Shown here piece after piece: positions 33,763-44,990 of a stretch of DNA of 64,000 nt; position 1 is the first letter of the stretch, and each line of letters opens with the position of its first letter. A model generated the notes under the pieces. The model was not told the DNA's origin and did no database searches. It worked only from the letters and a program-made list of their open reading frames with translations. The stretch is from Okapia johnstoni (lineage: Eukaryota > Chordata > Mammalia > Artiodactyla > Giraffidae), in contig CM044308.1 of the NCBI GenBank assembly GCA_024291935.2, positions 119,066,501 to 119,130,500 of the forward strand, written 5' to 3'. Both the position numbers and the translations under genes were made by a program.

Positions 33763-35778
33763 AATTAAAACCTCATGCTACTAATACTTCTCCTTATATT
33801 TCTGTAGCTTTGCTATATAATATCCATGTTAGATGACATATAGATATCCATAACTGTTAGGGCTTCACTGCAGAATGGAGCATACTAGGTGTCCTTTTTA
33901 ACATTTCTAGGTTTAATGCTTTTTGTCTAACTCAGATCGTGACTACTCCTTTTCATTTTGCTGTTATAAATGTAAAAGGAGACAACTCTATTTTATACTT
34001 TTGAGAAACTAGAAGGCAAAAGACCAGAATATAAAGAGTATTTAACCTCTCAGTGGTAGGATGTGGGGCAGTTTTAACTTTCTTCTTTGAAGTGTTTCCA
34101 AAGTTTTCTACAGGGAGTTTGTGTTACTTTTATAAGGCTTAAAAATCTATTATTTCTTTTTTTACCAGAAAAAATTTTAAAGAAACGATGCAAAAGGTAG
34201 TTTGGTTTTGTTAATGTTCTCAGCTCTCTTTTTGGCCACCGCCGAAATAATGAACTACGGGCAGTATTCAACATGCCCCCTGTTTTAATCACAACCGAAA
34301 GTCAAGCACATAGCTCTTCCAGTGATGGGTTTGAAATGGGAAATTGTTACATGAGCAAGGAAAAATTCCCAGCATCTCTGATAGAATGGGAGGACGGGGC
34401 GTGGAGCAGGGGAGGCCTCCTGAAAATCTGTGTCACATTCGCTCGGGCTCCTCTTGGTTCTGAGCCAGATAACAAACCCTTTGGTTGAATTTTTCTGTCC
34501 AGACACTGGCTTCAATGAAGGTATACTTAACTTGGAAATATTATTTCAGCTTTTGGCTGAAATAGCTGTTGCAGAGGCGCTTCTTCAGATGTGGAGCCAT
34601 GAGGGAGTTCTCAGAGTACATGCGTTTTCACACATCTGCTAATGCAAGAGCCCCAGTGTGAGCATTAGTACTCAGGAATGCGGCGCGGATTTAAGGTGAT
34701 CGCCCCAGGATTTTGGCAGGTCAGGACAAACATTATCTTGCTCCCATATGTTTTTGTAGGGTCCTGAAAGGGAAATCATATACATTTCCTTAAACTGACA
34801 TGCCGAATTTTCCCACATACACCAAAGAACCCTCTCAGCAAAAATAAATTCAGGAATATGTATATATGACATTCATCTATTTAGCATCTGTTGTCAATAC
34901 AACAATATAAGCTGATGGCTATTGGGAGTCACAGACAATTTGCATTTACTTTGATTTATGTTTAAATGGCTGATTTCAGAAAACTCACCCCAATAGATTA
35001 AAAAAAAACAAACTATGAAAGATCCCATATTTTGAGTAAGTCTTTCTTAGTTTTTTCTACTCTGCTCCTCCTTAGGTGCAGTGTATTGAACATGAGGCTT
35101 GAGTCCTCATTGTCAGTATTTTCCCACTGATAGCTCTGTTGTCCTATATGCACACCTCTCCTATATATACATATACATATACAGTATGTACATATACAGT
35201 ATAAAAAACAACTAAGGAACCCTTTTGAAGCTAAGAAATTCCAGTGTAATAATATTGATAACACGTCCTATGTACAAAGATCATATCTGTTTTTTATCAC
35301 CCTTGAGCAAACCCAGTCCTGTTTCCTATGGGATTTGACACATGGTAAGCATGCATTAAATGTTGACTAACCCTTTTCCTAAGTCTTTCCATTCTTCGGT
35401 CTCTACTCCCTCTAGAGAATGACATATAATCTGCCCAGTAGTTTGGCCCCTTTTTTCAGTGAGTGTATTATTAAAAGTTGAATAAAGTTTGCACCAGTTT
35501 CAGCCACGTAATGGCCTCTTATGCCAAGGATCCTACATTGGTTGGTCCTCATGGGCCCAAAAGCTGATAGATTTAGTCTTATTTCATTCTGAGTCACAGC
35601 TAGACCCTCTCGTAGGCTTGAACCTATGTGAGAAGGTAATAATCCCTAACCACTTTTTGTTTTCATGTTTTGTCTAAGTGTTTGGTTGCTGCAGTGTCTT
35701 CTACCTAATCAAATCAGTCCTCTGGTTCTCCTACCTGCTTATCCCACATGATTTTTAAGCTATCAGCTATTATTTGAA
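33763..35778. other. Unique sequence, possibly conserved non-coding
   Basis: Two kilobases free of recognisable interspersed repeats, except a TA/CA-rich run at 35163-35205. The 34200-34660 segment is richer in G+C and CpG than its surroundings and has overlapping open frames on both strands (34273-34515). These have no domain and look like chance. Confidence 0.4.
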
Positions 35779-35788
35779 AGTAATATCT

Positions 35789-35904
35789 TGGGACTTCCCT
35801 GGTGGTCCAAAACATAAACCAAAACATAAAACAGAAGCACTATTGTAGCAAATTCAGTAAAGACTTTAAAAAATGGCTCACATAAAAAAAGAAGATCTTA
35901 AAAC
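35789..35904 (+). mobile_element. CHR-2-type SINE with large internal deletion
   Basis: Only the first 20 bases of the head (gggacttccctggtggtcca) remain, joined directly to the long 3' tail (aaacataaaacagaagcact, aaattcagtaaagacttt). Flanked by a perfect 10-base duplication, agtaatatct (35779-35788 and 35905-35914), so the element inserted in this form or lost its middle afterwards. Confidence 0.9.
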
Positions 35905-35914
35905 AGTAATATCT

Positions 35915-38900
35915 AGGCTATATTTCTTCCCCTTCCCGCAACATTTGGAGAGAGGTCACCTATCTTTGACCTCATTTTTTTTACTTTTGTTTTATGTTTA
36001 TTTACTACCAGTTGTTTCCTATTGGATTATTTAATTGGAAAATGATTTCTATATGGAAGTAAATTCTATTTACGTACTGGGATTCTGTTCCACAAAGGGA
36101 AATATGTAGAAGCAGTGTTTTCAATTTAATGTATTAACAAATAATTTTCCTAGCATCTTGATGAACTACTGAGGTCATGTAGCCTTATTTGGCCTGAATT
36201 TGTCAGTCTGTTCAGGTAGGGAGTATGATAATGTATTTTTAAATGTAGTTTGTTGATCATATTCTGTCCTAGAATTGCATATATATATATGTGTATATAT
36301 ACGTGTGTGTGTTTTAAGATTTTGTGATTCATAAAAATATTGGTGTTGTATCAGCTCTTATTTCATTGCATGTTGGCACTTTGACATTGTTTCTTACATC
36401 CATTGTTGGTTTTTAGGGGGAAGTCATGGAAAACTTGCTCTGTTTTTCACTAGTTTTCCTTGGTAACTTAAGTTAATTTCATAAAAAATGTTCTTCTAAA
36501 ATATGGAAGATTTTCAGTCCTTTGAAAAAATGGTTATAGTCAATTTTCCATACATTACTCAGCATTAAAGATCTACCTGCCAAATGATCCCAGGTGTGGG
36601 ATTGCAGCAGGTAATTTCCTGAGCTGTATGGTACAGATGATTTTCTGTGTCAGAAGATGCTATCAGCTCACCTGGCCTCTAGTGACAGAGAAATCCTTTG
36701 TTTATTCATTTAGTAGGCAGATTAAGCCTAATGAATCTTAGCTTCCTGGAAATAGATACAGGTGACAATGGCGAAGTGAGGAGTGGGGAGAAGTAAGACA
36801 AATTCCCTTTTCTTTCTTCACTTGTAAATAATGGTGACTTTCATTGGAGAGTGTTTTTTAAATGGACAAGGAATGCAAAATATTTTAATTTAAAAGCAAA
36901 ATTTAAATAATCAGCCTTTAATTTTTAGTTTCGAACATTTGTATACGTTTATTTTCAGAAGAAATAAAGATTTTCTAATTGTGACAACAAGTTAAAAATT
37001 TTGTGTCTTTCAAGTTATAGTTAAATGAAAATACTCAATGAAACACTTCATGGTTTGGGCAGAACAAGTCGTTTCAACAGGAAAATGCAATTCTAGTATA
37101 ATCTTATGTTCAGTTAAAATTTTGTGAATTAAAAAATCATATCATTCATTGGCCTCTCCTAACACAAGGAAGAAAATGTGCATTGTTCTGTGTTCATTGC
37201 TATAGTCTGTTCAGGCTGCTTCAGTGACACACTTGTTTGTGTTCTCAGGAGCAAACGTGAAGGACTAATATAGCCACTAGAAGATTTTCATAGAATTATA
37301 CTATAATTTGTAAAACATTTGTTGAATTAATCTACTTAAAATTCTTTGCTTTGTTATAGTTTTTAATAGTATTGGCAGGAATCATTTTTGTGATTATATA
37401 ATCATGGATATTTGGTGTAATTCTCAATAACATGTGGTACAATGAAATGTTTGTGATTGCAACTCTTAAGCTTTGCTTACTGAAGGAAGGAGTACTTGAC
37501 AACATTTTTCTGTGAATGGTTTTGAAGATACATTATTCCCAAGACATGAATGTATAGACACAGATGTGAAAATCTCTTAACGTTCTACCGAACTTTTCCA
37601 GATCTTACAGCAATCATTTATTCTGCACTCTCCAAAGACTCCTCAAATGTCTTCTTTTACATAACTTTATTCATTGGAGGAAAAGTTAAAATTCTTCCCC
37701 TCCACACGCTGAATTTTGAAGATAGGCTTTTCATGATGCATTTTGTAGCTGACCATAAAAGCTCTAGAATTTCAAGGGAGAAGTGAAAAAACAGAGTTTA
37801 TCTTTCTATGAAGATTTACAATTTATGGTTTTTTCTAGCGATAGGCTCGATAGTCTGCTTGAATTGTGTTATGAAGCATTCTGAATAATCTGAGATACAT
37901 ATGAATCAGAGGCAGTAATAAATTCTGAATGAATCTTTGGTTTTTACTTAAGATTACTTTATCCTTAAAACTAATGTTTCTATAACCTCTGACCGAATAC
38001 TGAGGATCCAAAGTATTTCCAAGGGTGAGAATTTTTCCTGGCCTCGTGCGAGTAGTTTAATTCATTCCAATTGAGTGGCATGTGATGGAGCACGTCGGAG
38101 GTATATTTGCAAATCTTAATTTACATACCATTTTGCCAAAATATGATGCAATGCTTTACTGATTTGTCAGTAATATTTATTTTCAAAAACATTGGAAAAA
38201 GAGAAAGCAATGTATGTGTGTCATATTATCTTCACAGGAACTACTGCCTATGTTAACTGGATTTTCCTTTCCTTTTACTGAAAAACCAAAGGACAACAGT
38301 CATTATATGATTTTGTATTTTAAGTATTTTCATAATCCAACATAAATTGGCCCACCCAAGGATTATGTCTGTCTTACAAAGATGTGTTTACATAGTCATT
38401 GGGTGAAAGATTGCAGAAGTTGAACCACTAGTTTTGAAAGTTGAGCCAGACCAGGAAAAATCAGGATACAATTTGGCACTTATGGAGACGAAATGATTTC
38501 CTTTTTAGCTGCTGATTTCTACTGGGAAATGTATCCTTGGACTGAAAATTGCATCCGGAAAAATGTTTATGTAGTGTTTTTCAAATGACTGATTATTCTT
38601 CTAACCTTTAACATGAACTGTGTCTAATTTTGGTCAATTTTAACTCTTTCATGACTAGGGGATTTTTTTCTTTGTGGGAAATTTTGTTACTCAGAAATAT
38701 ATTTTTGCTGCTTTGAATACAAAAATATCTTCCATGGCAACAGCAACATAAAAGGTGTTAAAATTTCCTCTTGGGTTATTTTTCTGAGCTGTTAGTACAA
38801 TGTCTTAAGTCATATACCCTCTGTCACAGGCTCTTAAGTTTTATATTATGTTCCACCTTTAGGAATAGTTTTAGGCAGATTGAGCAGCTGCCTTTCCCCT

Positions 38901-39204
38901 TCTCATTCCACCACCACCTGTACATGTGAAGCAGGAGCTTCTTGAGCTTTTTGTGGATAATATTTGACCCATACGGTCTTCGCAAAGATCAGTTCTTGCT
39001 CTCCTTTTTTCTTGTACATTTGGTGACTTTTCTGGCTAAACTATTGTCCATCAGAGGTTTCAGGAGTCTCTGCTTCATGCTGTCTCTACTCTTGGACCTT
39101 GATTAACTGAAGTTTCATCATCAAATTACTGCAGGTGACTTGGCAGGGGAAAGAGGACATTGGAGATGTCACACTGGTCACTTCTGCTCACAATTTGCGG
39201 GTTA
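35915..39204. other. Long repeat-free stretch
   Basis: About 3.3 kb with no interspersed repeat that I recognise, only a TA/TG microsatellite at 36276-36312. AT-rich. The open frame 37550-37786 lacks domain or splice evidence. The absence of insertions contrasts with the left half of the window. Confidence 0.45.
36276..36312. repeat. (TA)n/(TG)n microsatellite
   Basis: Compound alternating dinucleotide run. Confidence 0.65.
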
Positions 39205-39600
39205 GAACTGTGCTGTCCAATGCAATAGCCACTAGCTGCATTTGGTTATCTAAAGTCAAATTGTGTGCTCAGTCATGTCCGACTCTTTGCGATCCCATGG
39301 ACGGTAGCCCACCAGGCCTCCCTGTCCATGAAATTTTCCAGACAGGAATACTGGAGTGGGTTGCCATTTTGTCCTCCAGGGGATCTTCCCAACCCATGGA
39401 TCAAACCCACATCTCTTTTGTCTCCTACACTGGCAGGTGGATTCTTTACCAGCTGAGCCACCAAATTAATGAAAATTAAATAAAATTTGCTATTAAGTTC
39501 CTCAGTGGCACTAGCCGCATTTTAAATCTACCGTACCAGACAACACAAAATGTAGAACATTTACATTATCACAAAAAGTTCTGAGACTGGTGGGTTAGAG
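39205..39600 (-). mobile_element. MER3-like hAT-Charlie element split by Bov-tA
   Basis: Left part agaactgtgctgtccaatgc, aatagccactagctgcattt; right part ttcctcagtggcactagccg and agaacatttacattatcaca. Together they form one MER3-like element read on the minus strand, joined across the SINE at 39263-39461. A second copy in the opposite orientation is at 51764-51962. Confidence 0.65.
39263..39461 (-). mobile_element. Bov-tA SINE, antisense, inserted in hAT element
   Basis: From tgtgctcagtcatgtccgac to gctgagccac. A 6-base duplication, caaatt (39257-39262 and 39462-39467), flanks it. The tRNA-like head is incomplete at the right (no agggaagcc). Confidence 0.88.
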
Positions 39601-39793
39601 TTTTAAGGGGATGGGGAAGTAGAATCCTCTTCTTAGCCCAGAAGTGGGAAAGAAGCAAGTAATACTAAATTGCGGTAACATCTAACACTGTTGATAAACG
39701 ATGTACTTGCAAATATTCCTGATATTCTCTGAATCCATTTGCCCCCCTTGTTTCTTTTGAGGGTTGGATGAGGTGTGAGGAGGGTGATATAAA

Positions 39794-39924
39794 TATGGCA
39801 TCATTGACTCAATAGACATGAGTTTTAGCAAACTCTGGGAGATAGTGAAGGACAGGGAAGTCTGGTGTGCTGCAGTCCATGGGGTAGCAAAGAATTGGCA
39901 CAACTGAGTGACTGAACAACAACA
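39794..39924 (+). mobile_element. BovB 3' terminal fragment
   Basis: About 130 bases matching the last part of BovB (ggcatcattgactcaataga, ctgggagatagtgaagg, gtccatggggtagcaaagaa), ending in the ctgaacaacaac tail. Severely 5'-truncated. Confidence 0.88.
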
Positions 39925-40469
39925 TGCATATATATACATACACATACACTGCTTCTAGCTGCATGAAACAGACAAGAAGCATACACTTGAAACCAACATT
40001 TTGCCAAGGGGGAGTCTTTATGTTGGATTTCCCTTTGGATAAAGAATCTGTATTACATTTATGTGGCTCTGGAGAAGATATTTAGGAAAGAAACACCACA
40101 GTTCCCATTGAGCTTAGTTAATGTGATTAAGGAATTTGCATGTAATTACCCAAAGTTTGGCTTTTCTTTTAAGGAACCCATTCATTTTAGACATTTTTTT
40201 TTTTTTTGGATACTGCAAATCTGACAGCTAGATCTGGATTTTGAGGGGAAGGCTTCCACCAGGAATAGTGTGAGTCAAGGATGAGTCTATAAAAAGAAGC
40301 AGATGCAGCAGAGACAGGCCAAGTAAGGTTCTGTTTTGACATGATTTTATCGATGGCTGATGTATAAAGGGGATATTTGGCAGAATGTGCAGAGCTTTGC
40401 TCCACATTTGTACCTTCTATGATTGGTGTACAAGCTTATTTAAATAAAAGGTATGGCAACAATAAATAT

Positions 40470-40678
40470 GTGTGTGCATGCTAAGTCGCTTCAGTTGTGT
40501 CTGACTCTTTGCAACCCCATAGACTGTAGCCTGCCAGGCTCCTCTGTCCATGGGATTCTTCAAGCAAGACTACTGGAGTAGGTTGCCGTGCCCTCCTCCA
40601 GGGGATCGAAGCTGCGACTCCTCCCATCTCCTGCATTGGCAGATGGGTTCTTTACCGCTAGCGCCACCTGGGAAGCCA
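40470..40678 (-). mobile_element. Bov-tA SINE, antisense
   Basis: From tgtgtgcatgctaagtcgct to gccacctgggaagcc. Perfect 12-base duplication, aacaataaatat (40458-40469 and 40679-40690). Confidence 0.95.
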
Positions 40679-40690
40679 AACAATAAATAT

Positions 40691-42129
40691 ATATTTGAGT
40701 AAATCACACTGCAGTTATTTTTGATCACAGGTAGTAACAACAAATTTGGAAAAAAATTTTGTACAGAGAAAAATCTTTATTCAGACAAAGTTCTTTTTAC
40801 CCAGAGTCAGTGGATTAGAATTTGACAAGTAACAAGAAGCCTTTAGTTCTTCTTTATCTTAAACAGTTTGACAGCTGTGTATAGTCTCCAGAAAGCAAGT
40901 AACCAAGCAGAGTTTGTGACAGAAACTCTTTGCCTTCTTTTTTGGTGTTTCTGCATTATCTTGTCAAACATCTGGAAATCAGCATGTTTGCAGTCATCTC
41001 ACAGCATGATTTTGCATTTACATCATTGTGCTAGCTGATAGAAGTTGTTTTTTTCTTTTTTTTTAAGGAAAAAAATCAGCAACTTTTGGTCTGTCACAAG
41101 GTCAAGTGATGATTAGTGATGCCGTCTCTCCTAAACACATGTTTAGCTCAGGAAAGTTAAATAAGTTTCCAAAAATTTGGTAACCATTAGAGTGCTTCCT
41201 AAGTTACTTCCGGATGTCAGACCTAAGGTGGAGGGGGGACAGGGCTATGTTGAGTTCCCTGCAGGTTTTTTTTTACCAAAGGGACTTAATTTGGCAGCTG
41301 ATCCAGCCAAGGAAACACTCACGCAATGGCAGAACTAGACAGGAAACACATCTGAAAATGCTGTTTTGGTAGAGGATCATGAGATCAGGCAAAGAGCTGT
41401 GAACTTATATGTAGCCTAGGCCATGTAGCACCAGGCTAGCCACCTGAGGGTATGGAATAAGAAAGGAAATTAAAGGAGGAGGGCCATATAACTCGCGCGC
41501 AGCTTTCTTTTCTTTAGAGAGGAATGCTAAGAATTATGAAATTCTTTGAAGTAGAAGGACATAATTAATGAATTTTGTTATCCTTATTGTTTAGGGGTTT
41601 TGGTTAAGCATTCCACCATCGTTATTCACCTTTACATTTCTGACACGATTGTTAGTTCGACTATAGGAGCTTACCTCATCAATTCTAACTACCTTTTTAT
41701 AGCTCTCAGAAGAGCCGTCTTCCAAGGAAAACACTGTGTTGAGCAGAGGTTGTACTTTTAGAAGATGGACATTTTATAATGATAAGTTTTGACAACTTGC
41801 TCTGGTCGCCATGTGTTTCCCAGGCCTGCTGGTGGGTGGGTATTTGTCAGAAAGGAGAATATATCTGAGAGGGGCTGCTTTTTAGCAGCCAGTCTTGACT
41901 TTCAACTTTCAAGGCGTTCCTTACAGCACCTCAGGAACAGAGAGGAGGAGCTTTGCTCTCACGGGGGAGGTCTTGTACAATATAAGGTGCTGATCCTCAG
42001 TTTTATAACCTCTCTTAGATGCCTTTCGTTTTCCCATGAATTTCTGTATGTTGTGTTCTGCCCATATTTAGAAAACACACCTTGATTTATTTCTTCTGCC
42101 GGGCTACTCTTCATGGTCTATAGAAGCCG
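40691..42129. other. Unique sequence, nothing recognised
   Basis: Repeat-free 1.4 kb. The 98-codon frame at 41789-42085 has no domain, and its end composition does not suggest coding. A CpG-containing patch (ctcgcgcgcagc) lies at 41492-41503. Confidence 0.4.
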
Positions 42130-42139
42130 TTTTTGTGTG

Positions 42140-42352
42140 GTGGTGGTGTTATGTCGCTAAGTTGTATCCAACTCTTTTGTGATCCATGGACTGTAGCCCA
42201 CCAAGCTCCTCTGTCCATGGGATTTCCCAGGCAAGAATACTGGAGGGGGTTGCCATTTCCTTCTCCAGGGAATCTTCCCAACCTGGGTATTGAACCCCTG
42301 TCTCCTGCACTGGCAGGCAGAATCTTTACCACTGAGCCACCAGGGAAGCGCA
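42140..42352 (-). mobile_element. Bov-tA SINE, antisense
   Basis: From ggtggtgttatgtcgctaag to gccaccagggaagcg. Perfect 10-base duplication, tttttgtgtg (42130-42139 and 42353-42362). Open frames on both strands here are SINE by-products. Confidence 0.94.
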
Positions 42353-42362
42353 TTTTTGTGTG

Positions 42363-43565
42363 TAAAGGCAGACTGATTTCATTTCTCACAGCACAACATT
42401 AAATTATATCTGGCTTAATTGCAACATTTGAAAGAAAAATACAGTCCATATCTGTACTTAACGAATCTGTTGATGCTCTTCTTCAGACCACGAGTGATTC
42501 TTGGTCTGTTGTTGTTCATAAAGGCCATGTTGGATTCCATGGCATTATTGCCCACACTCTGCTTCTGTGGCTTAGATAGCTGGCAGGTCCCCCAGAGCAT
42601 GTGGATGATTCCCTAATAGCATCTGCCCAGTTGTTCTGATCACATATTTGGTAGACAGCTGAAAGACCCACATTCAGTTTGACTAAGTTCATAATGACTA
42701 ATTCTAAATTTACAGTCAATACTTTTTTTTATCTAAAGCTCTTTCAGATTCTTAATAGTACTTAATAACAATTGCATCAGTATTCCTCTTTATTCTAACT
42801 TTCGGAGCTCCTTATAAACCAACAAATAGAATATCTTCCCAGTTAACTATGAGAAACTAATCTGTATGATTTCCTTAACATTAATACCAAATGCCAGTTT
42901 GTGTGCCCAGCACACACTGAGGCCAAATGATACCAAAATGACGTCTGAGTTTGGAGCAGAGAAAGGTTTACTGCAAGGCCATGCGAGGAAAATGGGTGGC
43001 TAATGCCCTAAAGAACTCTGTAGTCTCCAAAGTGGTTTCAGGGAACTATTGTTAAATTAAAGGCAAGGTGAGGGAGGGATCTCGTTGGTTGCGGCACACT
43101 TCTTGGTGTTAGAATCCTTTGTTCTTGCAGCTGTCTTCATAGATCAGGTCACAATGTTCCTGTAAAACTCCCAATAAGACAAATGTTATTCTCTGTTGTT
43201 TATCTTTTAATGTCGATGTGAATGAAAAAGTGCTACACCGTTAGAGATCAGAGCCTTGAGAATGGTCTGTCTTATATATTAATATTTCAGACTATAGGCA
43301 ACATTCTTCACTTCAAGCAAAAGCGATAGTTTATAAAGGTTAAAATAAAAGAAACAGATCTAATATAGAGTGAGATTTGTTCTTCGCTATTACAATATCA
43401 TTCTCTTCTGTCCAAGAGAATAGTCAGTACAAGCCTTGTCCCCATCCATCAGAATAACCACAAAACTGATTCTGAATTACCTCTTGCCTGAGCACTGCAG
43501 CAGTGTCCAGATTGGCCCCCTAAATGTTAGTCTCTCTGGCCATGCCACTTCTCCTAGTTTACCCT
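42363..43565. other. Unique sequence, nothing recognised
   Basis: Overlapping short frames at 42415-42719 occur on both strands without domains. No repeat recognised. Confidence 0.4.
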
Positions 43566-43779
43566 GTGTGTTTGTGTGTGTATTCAGTCCTGTCTGACTC
43601 TTTGCAACCCCATGGACTGTAGCCTTCAGCTCCTCTGTCCATAAGATTCTCTAGGCAAGAATACTGCCTAGAGTGGGTTGCCACTCCCTTCTCCAGGGGA
43701 TTTTCCTGACCCAGGGATCCAACCTGGGTCTCCTGTATTGCAGGTAGATTCTTTACTGTCTGAGCCACCAGGGAAGCCC
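43566..43779 (-). mobile_element. Bov-tA SINE, antisense
   Basis: From a gtttgtgtgtgtattcagtc left end to gccaccagggaagccc. It includes a 10-base duplication of tgcctagagt-like sequence near 43664-43676, probably slippage. No clear target duplication. Confidence 0.9.
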
Positions 43780-44750
43780 TACATAACGCTGATAGAAACT
43801 TATTCCACAAATACTGCTTTTATCATGTCATTATTCCCATTTTACAGTATAAAGTCTATTTTTTTAATGAAAATTCACAATTCTAGCCATGCTTCTTATA
43901 TATCCCTTCTTCAAGCACCTGTAGTCCAGTCGAACTGTTCTTTTTAGTTCAGCTGGGCTCCAAGCAGTTCCAATCCTGGCTCCTAAGATCAGTATCAAAC
44001 TGTTTCTCCCGAGGTCTTGTGAGAGCTTTTCTTCATAAAGTCAGTGACAAACAAAGTTTCTGGTTTCAAAAGGAAAAGCAGGAGGCTGATTTATGCAGTT
44101 AGATGCAGGAAGCGTTTATCACTTTGATGGATGCTCATTCGTTAGCTATATTTTAATGTTATTTGAGTGGAGGAAAACTAGCACTTTTGGATCGCTATGA
44201 CTCTGCCTCATAGAGGCATTGGGGCTCCTCTGTGCTCTGTGTAAGGACAGTATCCATATCTACCAGGCCATGCTGAGATGACATTATCATGCCTTAGCTT
44301 TCACATGCAACAAGCAATAAAATGCCAGCAAAGTTGGAATGGCACCAGATCTTGGCTCCTCGGCAGGTGTTTGCCTTTATTGCTGCACAGAGTCATGTAT
44401 TTGGCTAAGTGTCACCTATGATATCTTTCTGGACTCCCTGCCGTCCTCAGTTTGTCATAGGCAGGTGGATATAAAGTAAGTCTTAGGTTTGTTATTAGAA
44501 AAATTAGCATCTGTTTTGGAAGCCGTGAACTGAATTCTTGGCTTGCAAATTTGCGTTCCACACTGTGGTCTGATTTTGTATCTCGGGAGTGATTTCATAT
44601 CTAAGCTTGTATCCTAGGGTCCTGGAATTATTTGCCAAATCTGGATCTGTCTTCCTCTGAAAAGTGAGTTTTCTCAGTTTTACATCCTGGTAGCTCTTAA
44701 ATCCATTTAAGCTCTCAGAAAAGTTGTTTATAGTAATTAAATAATACCTT
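43780..44750. other. Unique sequence, nothing recognised
   Basis: No repeat or coding signal that I can support. Confidence 0.4.
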
Positions 44751-44751
44751 G

Positions 44752-44830
44752 TATTGGGTTATCCAGAAAGTTCTTTTTCTGTAATATCTTATGGAAAAAC
44801 CCAAATGAAATTTTTGACCAGCCCAATGTA
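44752..44830. mobile_element. Mariner-type MITE, complete
   Basis: About 79 bases with diverged inverted ends: tattgggttatccagaaagt at the left and aatttttgaccagcccaat at the right, bounded by TA on each side as expected for Tc1/mariner insertions. The centre (ctgtaatatcttatggaaaa) links the two arms, so the transcript could fold as a hairpin. Confidence 0.8.
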
Positions 44831-44871
44831 TATGTTGCAGCAGCCCTATAGTATATTTGGGAAATATGTAA

Positions 44872-44990
44872 ACCCCATTTCACAGACAAAGAAATTGAGA
44901 CTCACAGTGTTCGGTGATTTAACCAAGGAAAGCGATTAAGTGGTGGACATAGGGTTGTAGCCCACATTTCCTAAGTCATATTCTCCTTTT
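44872..44990 (-). mobile_element. MIR SINE remnant
   Basis: ccatttcacagacaaagaaa, ttgagactcacagtg, ggtgatttaaccaaggaaag and taagtggtggacatagggt follow the antisense MIR order. Confidence 0.65.
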
